64,000 nt of DNA. Origin: Colius striatus. Its lineage: Eukaryota > Chordata > Aves > Coliiformes > Coliidae. The stretch's first letter is position 1; each line of letters starts with the position of its first letter. Below, one piece after another: positions 22,901-37,200 of the stretch. Below the pieces are notes generated by a model. The model was not told the DNA's origin. It made no database searches and was given only the letters and a program-made list of their open reading frames with translations. The position numbers were made by a program, and so were the translations under genes. The DNA lies in the NCBI RefSeq assembly GCF_028858725.1, contig NC_084763.1:9936001-10000000 (forward strand), read 5' to 3'.

Positions 22901-25900
22901 GTGAAAAATAAAGGAATTAGTTCCACAGTTCTGGAGTGGCCACACTCATCAGCCAGCTCTTTGGCATAGCATTGCACATGTCAAAACACATGCACACACA
23001 ATTGATTAAGAGCAGCACAGATAATATTAGGCAATAGGCCAAACTCAGGGTTACTTTTTGCCACTTTCTGGCATGCCTGAACTTTTAAGCTCTCTACTGT
23101 GTTTCTGGGTGCATTTCAAAGTCTTGAATTCGTAGATGAGAGACTCTGAGTTTTCTGCTTCTGTATTTTCCACATTTCATATATATGCAAGCAATGTTAT
23201 TCCCCATGTTGTTTTTAAGACAACAAAATACATCTGCCTCTAGAGAACTGCTCTTCCTTCAGTCTAAACATCCTTATGTGATTTCCTTTATGCTCACCTG
23301 ATGTAGAAAGCTGTGCTACTTTCTTGGAGATCTAGATTAAGACCAGAAAAGAAGATTTTGTACATGTTCTCCGCTACTATGGAGGCAAACAATTATGTTT
23401 TCATCAATATTAGTAAATTCAGGCAGGAAAGTAACAAGGTATTTTCTATCAGTTGTTTTTAGAATAGTATTAGAAGAGGAGCAATGCAGAATTAGGCAAT
23501 TTTGAACTTCTACAAGAGGACTCCAGAAAGCCAGACTTACAAGTTCTATCACAAGTGAGACTAAGCCACCTGTGAACAGATGTTACACACATATGGTGTC
23601 AGCTTAGGAGGAATAAAGTAACCTGAGCAAGGTGGACCTGCTTCTGCAGGGGAGTTGGACTAGATGATCTCTAAAGGTCTCTTTCAACCCCTACCATTCT
23701 ATGATTTACCTAACTATTTAACTAACAGAAGTGACCCATCTCCATATTTTTTAATGAATCCAAGTGCTACTTCTAATGTATGATAAAGAATGGGGTCAAT
23801 GCCAGAAACATCCCAGAACTAAAGCTCTGTGCCTGCTTTTCTCAGTCAATCTCTCCTCTACTATAGCATTAAAGACTCAAAACACCACAAAGTACATTGT
23901 CATACATCTTTAATCATGGTAAAATAACATAGTGTTCCTGCCTTCTATGAATACTCTCCATGTTGCCCTTTTTAATGAAAACTAAATACCTCCAAGAAAA
24001 TAAAAATCACACTGCATCAACAACATGATGTAAATTTGTGTTTGTTTGCACAGCTACTTGCTTACACTTCAGAGAAAATGTCAAGTTTTAAAGAATTGCA
24101 ACTGTTTTCTAGACATGAGCTTCATCTAACTCACACCTGAATGTTACTCAAAGCAGTTAGTTTCCTCCTACTGGAAACACAGCAATTTACCAAAAATCAC
24201 TCTCAGCTAGGTACAGTGGAAGTAGAAGTTTTAAAGCTTTAAAATAGCTCACCAGGGCAGAGAACTGGATGTGCAGGAATCAATTTACTCAACATCCTGA
24301 TTCTGATGAGATGTCACAATTCACATGAACTACCTAGCTAAATCTACATTAAAAGTTTACAGTTGTACCTAAAGTTCTTCCTGACATAAGAGGTCTGTGA
24401 CCTACTGAAGGCTTCAGTCATAAGCAGTACCCAGTAGGGAGTAACAAGTCACATTAGAGGATCCGCTTGTCCTGCATTTCCAAAGAGCAACATCCACCAT
24501 CAGTTTGAATGCGAGACAAATTCCAAAAGCACTGCCAGTGTATTATGAGCAGCTACTGATATCAAAACCAGATGATTGCAAGTGTCTTCTGGTGGAAATA
24601 CTTTCTTAACATAATACAGCTTTTTGAGCAGACAGAACTTGACACTGGCTGGATGTATTTATTTTTCAAGCCACAGAAGAAAATTCAAATACATTACTTC
24701 AATTTTTTCAATTATCAAGCAACAGTTTCAATGCTGAAAATCTGCATTCATGCCTTCACTTGCACAATTAAACACTGCCACATCAGTTTCTCTGCTTAGT
24801 AATAATTTCTATGGAAATCAGAAGCTTTAGGCAAAATACTAAATTTAATTACAAAGTGCTTAGAACAGATGTACAAGGTCAAACAAGTGCATTGATCTGA
24901 AAGTGATCATTACATTGTGATACTAGAGGAAACTGGTGTCAGATGTGCACAGGAATTAAGGTTATGACATGAGAAATGACTGATGAAAAATGCCGAACAG
25001 TTTAGCTGAATGAAATGGTAGGTCAGCAGAGTTTTGGGGACTTCCATCTCGTATGTATGCTCAGTTGGCAGATCCTCAAATGCTGGCACATAGAAAAAGC
25101 AGAAGCTGATGCCTTTGATACCAGGAAGCTGAGAGGTGCATTACCGTATTATCTGTCAGTCAGTTCATGCTGCACATTGACAGCCAGAAATACCTTTGCA
25201 ACATACAGCATGACAGAGCTGCAACAGGAGCTTCACAGTTGACTCATTAGAGACATTATCACCAATTTGTTTAGGACTCCCTGTTTCTTGCAGTGCAGAA
25301 ATGGATGTCAGGGGCTTTGGAATGAAAGTCAACTGCTTAAATATTCCTGAATAATAATGCTTGCACTGGAAATTTTAAACAGAGGGGAGGAAAACAACTA
25401 GCATTTGCATTGGGTTTAACTAAAGAGGTTACAACCATTAAATGAAGAGGAGGCCTGCATGAGAGGGAAATAGTCTTAATCAGGTTGTATGTCCGGTTCC
25501 ACAACAGAAACAGCAGGGACAATGGGAAAAAGGCTGCAGAGAAAGGTCTGTCTGGTTTTCTTGCCCATAAGAGAAATACAGGAGAGTGTGAAGTATTGTA
25601 ACAGAGTCCCTGTACAATGAAGCACGAAGCTGTTTATAAGCTTAGCACTGCAAAGGGCACCTCATGCTGCTTTTCCTCAGATCAATCTGCTAACAAGCCC
25701 CAACAATTAAAAAAAATTCAGCTTTCTAATATCTCTGGGCCAGTGAAAGAGTCTGTGTGAGTAAGGCGAATGCAAAGAACCTAGAAATCAGCTATACAAA
25801 TTTGGGCATAGCAGAAGTCTACAAAAGAAACTCATGTGAGGAGGTGACAGATATCGAGACGAGATCCTTGAAGGTCCTGTCCTTGGATGTCTGTAACTTG

Positions 25901-28138
25901 TACAAGTAAATATCAACCACTTGCCTGTCTCCTAGAACTCACTATCACGAGCTCTTCAACCTAAATTTACCCAGTGTGTCTTAAATTGCTGATATTACAT
26001 TTTATAGGTGCTTAAATCCTTTTGTGCACTTTTATTGTCTTCACTACAACATGAAGTGTGACCACTTAAATCCCAGACAGCAGATAATATCTCAGCCATT
26101 TCACAAAAGCAAGTGACTATTTTAGTTTATTTTCTTATCTGCATGCTGAATCAGAAAGCTCTAGACTCAAGAATAAATGCAGCCCTAGATTTATTTCACC
26201 AGAGCTCTTCCTGCATATCAAGTATTACTTAAGTCTTTGAAAAGATAAAAACATCTATTACCGAGTTGTGGAATAAAATAGAAAAGAGCATGTTTTAGGA
26301 GATAGTCACAGAGACCAGGAGCAATAGTTGCAGTTCTATAGATATATTTTACTTGTATATCAGAAGCAGTAGATTAGTAGAGCTTCTCAAATGAAACTAC
26401 TCAAACTAGCTGTATTCTCTCAGGTTTTCCACGTTTATTCTATCTAGTTTGTCCTGGAAAAAAAAAAAAATGAAGGCTTTAAATCAGATTCTGTGTTTCT
26501 GAATGGCTGCTTGAAGCAATAAAACTGAAAACTAAGAATTTGGACAGTAACTACATGATGCCAATGTGGCTTTTCTATTAGCTTTTCAAATGGATCTAAA
26601 GAAATTACAACTTAATTGCTTTAAAAAAAATTACACTCAAGCCTCCTTGTTTATTTCTTGTACAGCTGCTGCATTTTGTTTGAGGAATAGAACAAGTAAC
26701 CATGACTTGAAGTCTTGGCCCCAGAAAAGAACAATGCAAAATGCTGACAGATACTGATGAGGCAATAAACTAAGAGCCTTTTACTACAGAAAACCAGAAC
26801 GTTTGACAATGCAGTGTAGAAAATGTTAACAGCTACCTCATGTCAGAAGGCACAGAAAGGCAAACACATTGCAAGAAACAGGAAATGATCTCCAAGTCAG
26901 GAAAGGAAGTGGAGTATACTTGCATACAGAAGACACCACATGCAGGTTACATATGCAATACAGCCTTATGCAACAGATTTTCATAAAAGCTATTGTATTT
27001 CTTCACACAAGGATACAAACTGAGCTGTTTCAGGTATTCTCTCAATTCTAATGTTAATTTCCTTATGAAAAAAAGGAGTTATCCAAACAGAACATTCCCT
27101 GAGTCGACACAGAAAACAGATACAGCTCATTTTTGTCTGGAAGAGTCTTCATAACTTTACTGGCAAAAAAAGACAAATAAAGCCATGCAGGGTTTGCTTC
27201 TGTGCTAGCTTTGGGTGGTTTTAGTACTTTGAATTCATATGTATGTAACTACATTGGATGGTATAATTACATCTTAACAGAGTAAGGCCTCACAAACCTG
27301 TCTATGATCCAATCCCAATTTGGGAGAACCGTTTTGTAATACTTTTCCTGAGAAGATCTCTCCAAGTGCAATTCATTCATGTCCCAGGGTAGAAACACAG
27401 CCGAAAACATACACAAGGTTATGAAGGCCTACTGCATAACAGCAAGAAAACATCGATTTTGCAACTATCACACAGATTTGGGGACACAAAGAAAAAGCTA
27501 GAGACAGATTAACGCAAACAACTGATCATGGCTACAGAGGAGAAAGGAAAAAAACCCTTAAGTCAGCCACAGACTTACTCTGCACCCTGCAGATTTTAGT
27601 TTGCCAGTGATGGCAATAAAGTTCCACCTGGCTTGGAACCCTTTTAAGGGTTTCCACCGTATACTTTTGCAGAGATGCTCTCAACTCTAACCTGAAAGAG
27701 GAAGCAGTATTTATACTCTGCTCATTTCTATCAAGAATTCACAATCATTTGGTTATCTGGATTGAAAAATATAACTAGGTTACATAAATATTTCCAACAT
27801 CCAAGAAAATGTACAAATCTAAAGTCAAACATATTTGGCTTGCCAACAAGCCCTGTTTGCTAATGTCTTTATAAAGGCTCAGTTTTAAAGAAAAGTAGTC
27901 ATTTAAAATACAATGAATATACTGCAAGTGCCATCCCACTGTATGGAGACATTCACCATTCTTCTGTACTTTACTGAAACTGAATGGTAACAATTCCATG
28001 TCTGCTTGCAAGCAACATATACCTTGTTTTGGTCCTGGGTAGTTCATCTCCACTCCTATGTTTTGGAGCGGTCTTTTTTTACAGCTCAGAGAAAGCATTG
28101 CACCTGAAATGTTCAGCAGCATTGTGCAAAACAACCAT
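19906..28138. other. Convergent intergenic region plus AVL9 3' UTR
   Basis: The two genes converge here. The part next to 28138 is AVL9 3' UTR on the minus strand; its end is not clear. Minus-strand AATAAA occurs several times (for example plus-strand tttatt near 26126, 24660 and 22850). Human AVL9 has a multi-kilobase 3' UTR, so an end as low as about 22.8 kb is possible. One CR1 tail (about 23.62-23.70 kb) is embedded. No other gene is recognised. Confidence 0.45.
23619..23705 (+). mobile_element. CR1 LINE 3' tail
   Basis: Only the last about 87 bases of a CR1 element remain, reading forward: 'ttggactagatgatctctaa' and an end with one ATTCTATG unit. It is heavily 5'-truncated. Confidence 0.88.
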
Positions 28139-28233
28139 TTAGTCCCCGAGGCTTTGGGTTGACTGTGTAAAAGTGGAAAACCACGATGACATCGCTGATT
28201 TTGCACTTGTGAAGGCTCCTCCAACCGACTGAC
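28139..28233 (-). CDS. AVL9: AVL9 terminal coding exon 16
   Basis: Acceptor ttttgcaatgcag; encodes [20 protein letters not shown], then [10 protein letters not shown] and TAA at 28141-28139. The human tail continues to EPPDEKP, so this protein ends earlier; the 3' UTR follows on the minus strand. Confidence 0.93.
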
Positions 28234-31200
28234 CTGCATTGCAAAACAGAAGAAAGAAGGTCATTACTGTAGTATTATCATTACTGAGCTACTACAAAGA
28301 AATATATAGTAAAAAAATTGAAATCACACAAGTAGTTGTCCAATTTGGGATTTAAAATTCAAGTCCAGAGTCTGTGTCAGAAAATATTCAAAGAACTTGA
28401 AGACTAGCTCAGCCGAAATGACTTATGTTGTTCCTTTGCCCTGGAAGGCTCATTAGGCCAAAAGGCTCTCCTTGCCAGAGTGTACAAAAGCAAAAACAGT
28501 AGGAAGACTCCAATGGAATAAAATAGGAAGCTAATCTCAGTTTTGGCAAAGCCAATGCAGAACAACTATCAGATTCTTCAATGGGTGAACTCCCATTATC
28601 TCGCACTGCCAGATGACAACGTGATGTTGCTCCTGTTCAAGTGCAACAACTGCTTTTCAGGAAAACTACAGACTATCCCAGAACCTGCAGAAATTGACAC
28701 TAGGTCTTCCTCTGATTTCAACTAGCTCCAGATAGTTTCAGCTAAAAGTGACATAAAAATGAGAAGAGCTCAGTGAAGAAGGAGGTGTTGTGGTCTAAGC
28801 ATCTCCAGACTACATGAAAGCTTTTACCTGAACACCTCTTCCCATGTTCATCCCCAGCCCAAACTGGAAAAGGAATTTACAATCATTTCTTTATCTATCT
28901 GCTTCTCCTTCCACTATTACACAGTATACAGGGCCTCAATCAGCAGCTTTACACAAAATGTTGCTCTGTTTTTTACCTATGTTATAAAGTAGACTTGGAT
29001 AAAAATAAACCAAACTGAGATATGGGATGCTTCTTCAAAAAAGATATAGCTCAGATGAAAGTTGGTTTTAAACAGTTTCCTACCTACAGCTTTTCCTGTT
29101 TGCACAACATTTCGACTAGTAGAGACCATCACATTTCCAATCTTCTTTCCACGTTCACTGTTTTGCACAGAGCTAAACAAGAGAGATACTGAAGACTGTT
29201 AGTTGACTTCTTATCACTTCCAGATGTAAATATGTAGTTAAAAGATATATCCACACAGAGATTTGCATAGCATACATATGTATCTTTATACATATACATA
29301 GGTCTCTCATTATAGATCTAGATCATCAAGCCCATAATTCCCCCATGCATCTTATCCACACAGATCAGTTAAGTCAGCCTGTCAGACGAAAAGATACCGT
29401 CAGCAAGAGATACTGACAGGAATGAAAACACTCAATGGTTCATTCTTACACAACATACTCTATACCTCCCCTAAGTGTTTACCAAAACGCATTCACGCTC
29501 TAAGTTACACGGTCAGTTTTGCAGTACTTCTGAGAAATTTTAGCCCTAATATATAACCTTTAAACAAAACAGTAAATGTTACTGATGACTCAGTAGTCTT
29601 TTTTCTGTATAGAGTTCATTTTGTACCCTGCTCTAAGATTGAAGTTTTGATCAATTACTGTTCACACTGTTGCTTTTCTTAAAATGATAAAAGATGATGG
29701 ACGTTACCATCACTTGGAAAGAAAAGCACAAAAGCAATCACTTCTACTGTACAGAGTGTGATCATTTGAAAACAACCTCATTTAAATTTACATTGTAACA
29801 TTCAGGTCCACATTTCAGGCTTTGCAAACCCATTTCTGTAAAACCTAGGAACACAGCATGCCACATTCTTTTCCCACTTTAAAAAACATCAGCGTTGATG
29901 CAAAAACCAGCAAGAATACCAAGAACAAGTTCAGGCTCAGTTTGCAGAAGTGTTTAATTTTGATGAGTATCTGACAGCGTAAGTCATATCTGCAGAAGAA
30001 AAGCACTATTGCAAAAATACTTATTATTAGAGACACACTAAGAACTACTGGTCTTTGTACACTGATCTCAGGCTACTTGGAAATTAGTATCGACCTTTTC
30101 AAACACAAAAATAAGGCATGTAAAAGATTAGAGACACCTCCACAGCTTTCAAATTAAGTCTTCCTTCAAAGACCATCTATTACAAGTAAGAGCTGCTATC
30201 AGCATGCACCTTATTGAAGGCAATTACCTTGAGATAAATCTTGATTCATTTGCATTCTCAATCCCCATCATGGAAATTTAATCTGTCGTGGGTCAGCAAA
30301 AGCAACAAAACGATTCAGCAGGCTGAAGCCTGAACCTTTTCATTCCTCAAGCTGTTCTATGTTAACCTGTGCTTTAGTTCTACTCACAGTGTACTGAAAA
30401 CAACTGCCTATAGTCAAAGCAGGTGTGGAATCAGCAGCATGTATGGATTGCTGATTTACTGGCATCTTAAAGAACCGATCTCTAATGTTTCATGGTCAAC
30501 ACAGTAAGTGAGAAAAGCACCTATTTTGCTTAGTGCATAAACAAGAAGAGACAGTGAACTGCAACCCCAAGACAGAATTCTGGTTTCAGTCAGAGTCAAA
30601 AAGCTATGGGAATAACAAGCACCACTGAGTTTTGGACTTGAATACTACAGGTAAGAGCTGAGTTAAGAGTTTTAGAACAAAAGTGTATTAAAAATGACCA
30701 GGTTTTTAAAAAGGCTGTTTTCTCCTAAAAATGAGGCCTAAAGTCAACATATAGAAAAACATTGCTGAAATTTATAACAGCTTTAGTTTATAACTTAAAA
30801 AGAAAGCTACAAAAGCCTTATAATTACCATGCAAAAAAATCTATTCTATGAAGTCCAGCACAAAGTAGCGTTTTAATCTACTTCAGGCAAATGTTCCATC
30901 TTTAGACATGGTGAAGTTTTACAACAGAACATTGTGTAGCTTCATGTACATGACAAGTTTAAATCACTATTTTGTTTAGACCATCAAAGCAACAGTTACA
31001 CAGTTACTAGTATTTGACCACACTTTAAAAAACCCAAATGAAAGTACTACATACTTACTGTGACAATCTTAACTTAACATCTGACACAGAGTACTGTCCT
31101 TGGAATGGATGACTACAAGGAAAAACCCCGAGAGAACATTAAGTATTTATTTTTTCATGATGAATCCATATCACACAATTACTAGTTGTACTCCTCTGTA

Positions 31201-34200
31201 GCTTACAATAACAAAATTTAAACAATAAAGCTTTACTCTGTCACTTGACAGAAGGCCAAGTCCCAGCAATTACTCAACCTTCGATTTCTTATGAACTACC
31301 TGTAAGGTGTCTTCTATTTGCATACCATATATTAACAATCATTTCACACTGAGGCAGAGGCACCTCTTTCTAGTAATATACACAACATGAAAAAAAAAAA
31401 AGATACCTTAAGCAGACTAAAACCACATTGTGGATCCTAAAGGAAAACCTTTGTCAGACTAAAGCAGCTGACAAAGCAAAAAGCAAACAGAACTCCCTGC
31501 AGTACAGTAGTAAACTGCAAACATGCTAAACAATACATACTCACAGAAAATAGTGTTACCAAGCCTGGCATCATCTAGTCTTTGAGTGAAAATACACATA
31601 AACCAATCTAAAGTACGGAAGATGCAACATGGAAGAGCCAGCTCTCCCTATCCTTGTCAATGGCACCCTGGACACAGCTATTCCTTGGAAGCAGTTGATA
31701 AAAAGCAGAACCATCTGAGGACAATTCTTGAGGAATGACAAACTTTCTACAGCTAGAGACAGTCAGCAATCAACTTCAAGAAGTTTCACTTCTCCTGACT
31801 CTGGTTGTACTTTTCTTCATAAATCTACAGCCCAAGATTAGAGGAAGGTATTGAACAACAGCAATATTGGGTTTCTGTACTTACAGAATAAGTCTTTAAA
31901 GTTTCCCCCTCAGAGCTTTATAGCAGGAACAAGGAGGAGATTGTAATTGTACAGAATGGTGGTGCCTGACTATGTATGCTAGGAGTTCTCCATGTTCATT
32001 GCTTACAAAAAAAAGAAGAAAAATAAATGGAAGAAAATCAAGAAGTTGCCTTACCTAGAATTCACCTCTGCAAGAGCTGGATGCTTGTTGCTATTCCATA
32101 CTCTGTAGTTGTGGGTATTTTTCCAGGCTGCTACAAATGCTGTTCCAAAGTCTGACAAAGTCTTTTCATTGTCTGATAAATTAAAATAGAGATAATTTGT
32201 AGCAATGGAGATGAGTTGCTTTTCTTCTTACAAAGAACAAGAAATTTTTCCAGGCTCTTATCAAATTAAAGGCAATTAAAATTCTAATACTAAGAACTGG
32301 GCACTTCAAATATGTTTTATTACTTTAATTTTAAGCTATTGCAAATACACAATGCCAGGACAAAAGGGAAAAAAAGCTTAAAAATGACTTCTTATTTTTA
32401 ATTCATTTATAAAGCTCAAGGTAAAGAGCTCAACTAGAGAAAAAGTAATTCAAATGTGGGCTTCTTCAGTTATTCTCTGAGCAAAGACAGGAAAGGGGAG
32501 AGAATGAACACACAGCAATTAAGAACAAAACCATCATCTGCATTGCTCTTGGTCAGATAGTACAGCAAAGCCCAGTGTATGTTGCTACTCATTTAAATCT
32601 AGTAAACCTCAAATACACTGCAAAACTGCAGTATGAACTAACATGAATTCAACTTCTAATAATGCCTCCTTTAAAACACTGAAGAGTGTAAGAAATAATT
32701 TTAGAGCTGGCCAGTGAAGCAGTATGAGTTTCCAGATAAAAATGACATTTCATATCAACAAGGCAACCATCTTAAAATACTAGTGCTATCATACAAAGAA
32801 CTTGGCATCTTCCAGACTTTAAAATCAAGTTCTCAATCCCATGTTTTCTCACATGTATCACAGAACAAGATCTGAATTAGTTAATTGATGCAAAGAGGGA
32901 ATAATCGTGACGAGACTGAAACTAAGAGGGTTCGTGCTAGGCAAACTAAACATTTTCCACAAACAAAACACTGATTCTTTCTGTTATCTTCATGCACTAA
33001 AGGTTGGAATATAGATAATTCCCTCTGAGTTAAGACATAAAAATGTTGAGGTCCAGAAAACATAAGCTTATCAAGCTTCTAGATGAGACTTTTCACTTTT
33101 ATGAATCCCTACTTAAGACCTTGTCAGGAAGGGAAAAAAGGAATATCCTAGTAAAACTTCCTGAAGACAGCCACTTAACTTCATGTGTCCTTGAACCCAA
33201 TTAGTTCCCCAAAATTAATGTTGCAACAGAGTCTGTATGACACCCATGTTTGTAAAAGTCTCATCATTTATGGAGTTTCAGGCACTTCTACTTATGAAGA
33301 AAGCTTAATTAAATCAAGAAGAAGGAGACAATCAAAGAAGAAAGCGCCTGTAGGGCTGTGAAATAAGAATTACTAATAAGGAACAACAGGCTAGCCAAGG
33401 ACAAACCAAAAGAGCAGCCTAAAATGAAATGTAAGGTAGAGGGAGATCTAATGATAGGCCACAAGTTTAATGTAACAGAGCAAATGCTTATTGCATCCAC
33501 ACTCATCTCAGTACCTACACAAGGTATCTGTCCTACCTGGATGCAGCACAGCAGCAAGCAGTGCATGAAGATAAGCACTGAACTGAGCCCTGATCCACTC
33601 ATCTCCTCCTTCCCATCCAGTGCCATCAAGGAAAACATCATCTCTGTTCTCAGTTACGTGCTTCACCAGGTAATCTGCAAAACGTAGGTCAGCAGTGGTT
33701 GGGTTCAGGATCTTACGGAGTTCTGGATCATGGATTTGTACAAGAGCATCTTCTATCTGTTTGAAATAAGTCCAAGGATAAACATTTACCTAAATAAAAC
33801 TGCTAATATATATTACTATATATCACTATCTAAATCATCCCCTTATATCAAGACGAAACAAATGGCCAAGGAAATAATGACTTAAATGTTCTCAGAAAGT
33901 AAGATAATGCTCCAATATAATCAGAATCTGGTCATCTTCTTGCCAGAGTAAAAGCTGCTTGCTTGACAGAATTTGTCAGAGGAAGTTTGGTGCTTATATA
34001 TATCTTCCTAGAGGCTCTAGTGCTTCAGTTTATTAAGTTAGTTACCTACATGTAGCAATCTTAGGTTACTAAATGCTGATTACATCGTTGTATCTATTTT
34101 CTAGAACTCAAAACAGTGTTTTCTTAGGTACTATTTCAATATTTTGATTAAACCAGAAGGAAGTCAATAGCAATGTGCTTTATTATCCTACTGTGTCTGT

Positions 34201-37200
34201 TTCTCAGCTGCAAGCACTTGTTTTTGAAGACTTTATTACAGAGTTATGAAAAAAGCCTGTGACAGGAATAGTAAAAGCACACCAGCAACAAAATTAACTT
34301 CAAGAAGTGTCCTGTAGATTCAAATACTGCATATAAGAATATACAGAAAAATGGGTATTAGTTTTGCACAGCTTGTCTAACCTCATCATAACAAATGATA
34401 CAAATTTAATTAGCTTCTGCATTTAAGGATTTATTTCATAGGGAAGTATTAAAAATTTGAAGATGACTGTGAAATGTTAAAGCTATATTTAAAATGCAAT
34501 CTCTGCTTCCCCCTCTACCCCCTCTCGCTCTAGTTGAGGAAGTTCAAATGCAAAGATTCATACCTCCACAATCGCATCACTCAGGTGTTTCTGCTGACGG
34601 AACAGGATATTGGTGGCTCCCGCAACAAAGCCACGGACCGTAACATCTGACAGGAGATGATGCTGCTGCAGTGCCATGTATGGCAAACAAAGGTACCCCT
34701 GAAGAAACAGAGATACTTAGAGGGTTAACATAAGGCCAAAAAAAAGGAAAAAATCCACTTAGATTCAGAGTTACTCTTACCATCACACTCCACCCAGTAT
34801 GAACCCTGGTTATTACAGTTTCAGCCAGAATTATCTATGGTTGTGCTACATTACACCTGCAAAAGCAAAGCCACCAGATTCCACAGGAATTCATTTTCAA
34901 AAGGCGATGTTGCCTTTCAGTCTCAGGACTGAAACTGAAACACAATGCAAGGGACAAGAATCACATGTGTTTATAAGGCAACAGACTAAGCAGTATAAAA
35001 CAAGAGTGAGGTCTCAGGTCAGTTCAGAGACAAGAAGTCAGAGATAAAGATTTGTATCTCTGCTTTGCATACCACAATGTCTTCTGTTAGTGTGGGGCAC
35101 ATCATGCACGAAAGCTACAGATTGCTGTCTGCATTTTGTAGGTGGAGATTTCCAGGCTCCAGAGACAGCCATCGGTTTTTGATAAGCATATGTGTGCCTC
35201 CTTTAAGAAAGAGCAGGATAGAAAGCAATACACTGTGCCTTTTAGCCACTCACAGAATCTTAGGGGTTGGAAGGGACTTTGAAAGATCATTTAGTCCAAC
35301 CTCCACAGCCAGAGCAGGACCACCTAGAGTAGGTTAATCTAGTGTCTTATATTCCAAATAAAAAACCCAAACCCATACACTTTGAAAAAAAAGCTTTGAG
35401 GGAAGTCATCAAGAGATCATTGAGAAGCAGCTATAGGTATTGCAACTTTGTTCTTGAATATAGGATGAAGACATCCCTGAAGTCTAATTCTGCAGTTTAA
35501 CTTCAGCTGGTCAATTGCATAAAGCACAAAGCAATTTATTCACTAGTAGGAACCCAGAAGTGCTAACGGCATACTGGACAAAGAGCACATGCACTTCATT
35601 GTACACTTCATGGTAGCTGGAAACATATGGAAGAAAGGAGCACAACTATTCCCCTTTGTTATATTAAGACACAGGGATGGCTTCCCAGATGACAAGCGCT
35701 TATCAGTTGAAAACAGCCTGTGTCAAAGGAACAATAGTGCTTTCAGAGGAAACATCAACCTAAAATTGAAAAACTTCCAAAAATATGGCTTAAGGAGCTG
35801 CCAAAGGAAGGTTTAATTTCTGTATACTTGAGTAGCAAAGGCCTGGAAATCTTTCACTATTTATCAGCTCCCAAAGTAAGTCTAACAACTTTTCACCTCT
35901 GTTAAGGTAGTCTGTTCTTTTTAAAACAGGGCAAATAAAACAACTATTAGATCTTTCAGAACTGGTGCTAAATGACCCGTTTTTCTTTTTACTCTGGTGT
36001 ACCTGGATACAGTATTATGCCATCTGGCAAAACCTCCTCCCATTCAAATTTGTCAGATTTCACCTCTCTACGGCATGGCATAAGCCAACCCTGAGATGAG
36101 AGCTCTAAAAGAGATTTAATGCTTCCAAGTAAGTGGTTAAACTATAACTTCGAATCACATTTTTCTGATAACTTAGAGATGGAAAGCCTTTTCTGCATTA
36201 ATCATATTGGATGAACTCAGATGAATAGTGGCTTTGTGGAACAGAATGTAAACATGTGGAAAATGTCAGCTTCCTTAAAATTGTTTACTTTTCCATTTTG
36301 TGAGCTTAGAAGCAAACTAAGTTTGGACTCGTAGGCCGCCTTATCAATGATTTTCTTCTTGCTTTCAATCTAGTATGGTCAATAGAACTAGACAACATAC
36401 AATTTACAGGCCATTCTTTTCATTAGACAGACCATAAGGACAAACACCAGACTGCAGATCTTTGTTGAAAAAGCATTTCCAACAGCGACACGAGGCAATA
36501 CAGGACAACCACATTTGAGCTGCTCACTGGGCCCACACAGTGTACCATTTCCAATGACAGTCATTGTGAGAAGCTCACACGCAATCATTAAATGCAGTGT
36601 TCTGCAAGGAAATGCAAATAAATACACCTCCAAAGGGAAAAACACCACTGAACCTCATCAGCTTAAGGAAACAAATTTGAATCTTCTACTTTCTAGGCCA
36701 ATGTTAATCCAAAGGGTTATTACATTAAACACAAAACAAAGTATTTATGATGTTACTTCATTTATTGATAAAAGTATCTTTAAAAGGGACACATTTTCCT
36801 ATTCTTTAATGGAAAACCAGCTCTAGGAAATGTATTGCTTGCTACTCGACAATACCCATCAGAGTTCTTAGAGAGACCCTGGAATACCCACAGTTCAGTT
36901 GGGCATCAGTGGAAGCTGAAAATTTGTCAGCTCAGCACCATGAATAGGGAAAAAGCCACAAACAATCAGAAAGATTTACATAAAGAAAGGTGAAATTATA
37001 CATACATACACATTGTGTGTGTATATATATATATATAAACACATTAATATATGGATATGCACATTTACAAATACACACACATATATATATATATATAAAT
37101 TAAAAGGGGAAAACACAGGCTTAGGTGTCAGCTAAGATATACCTTTGGGAATCTTAGTTTAGATTAAGGTATGTGAAGTACTTAAGGAGTAAGTACTCTG

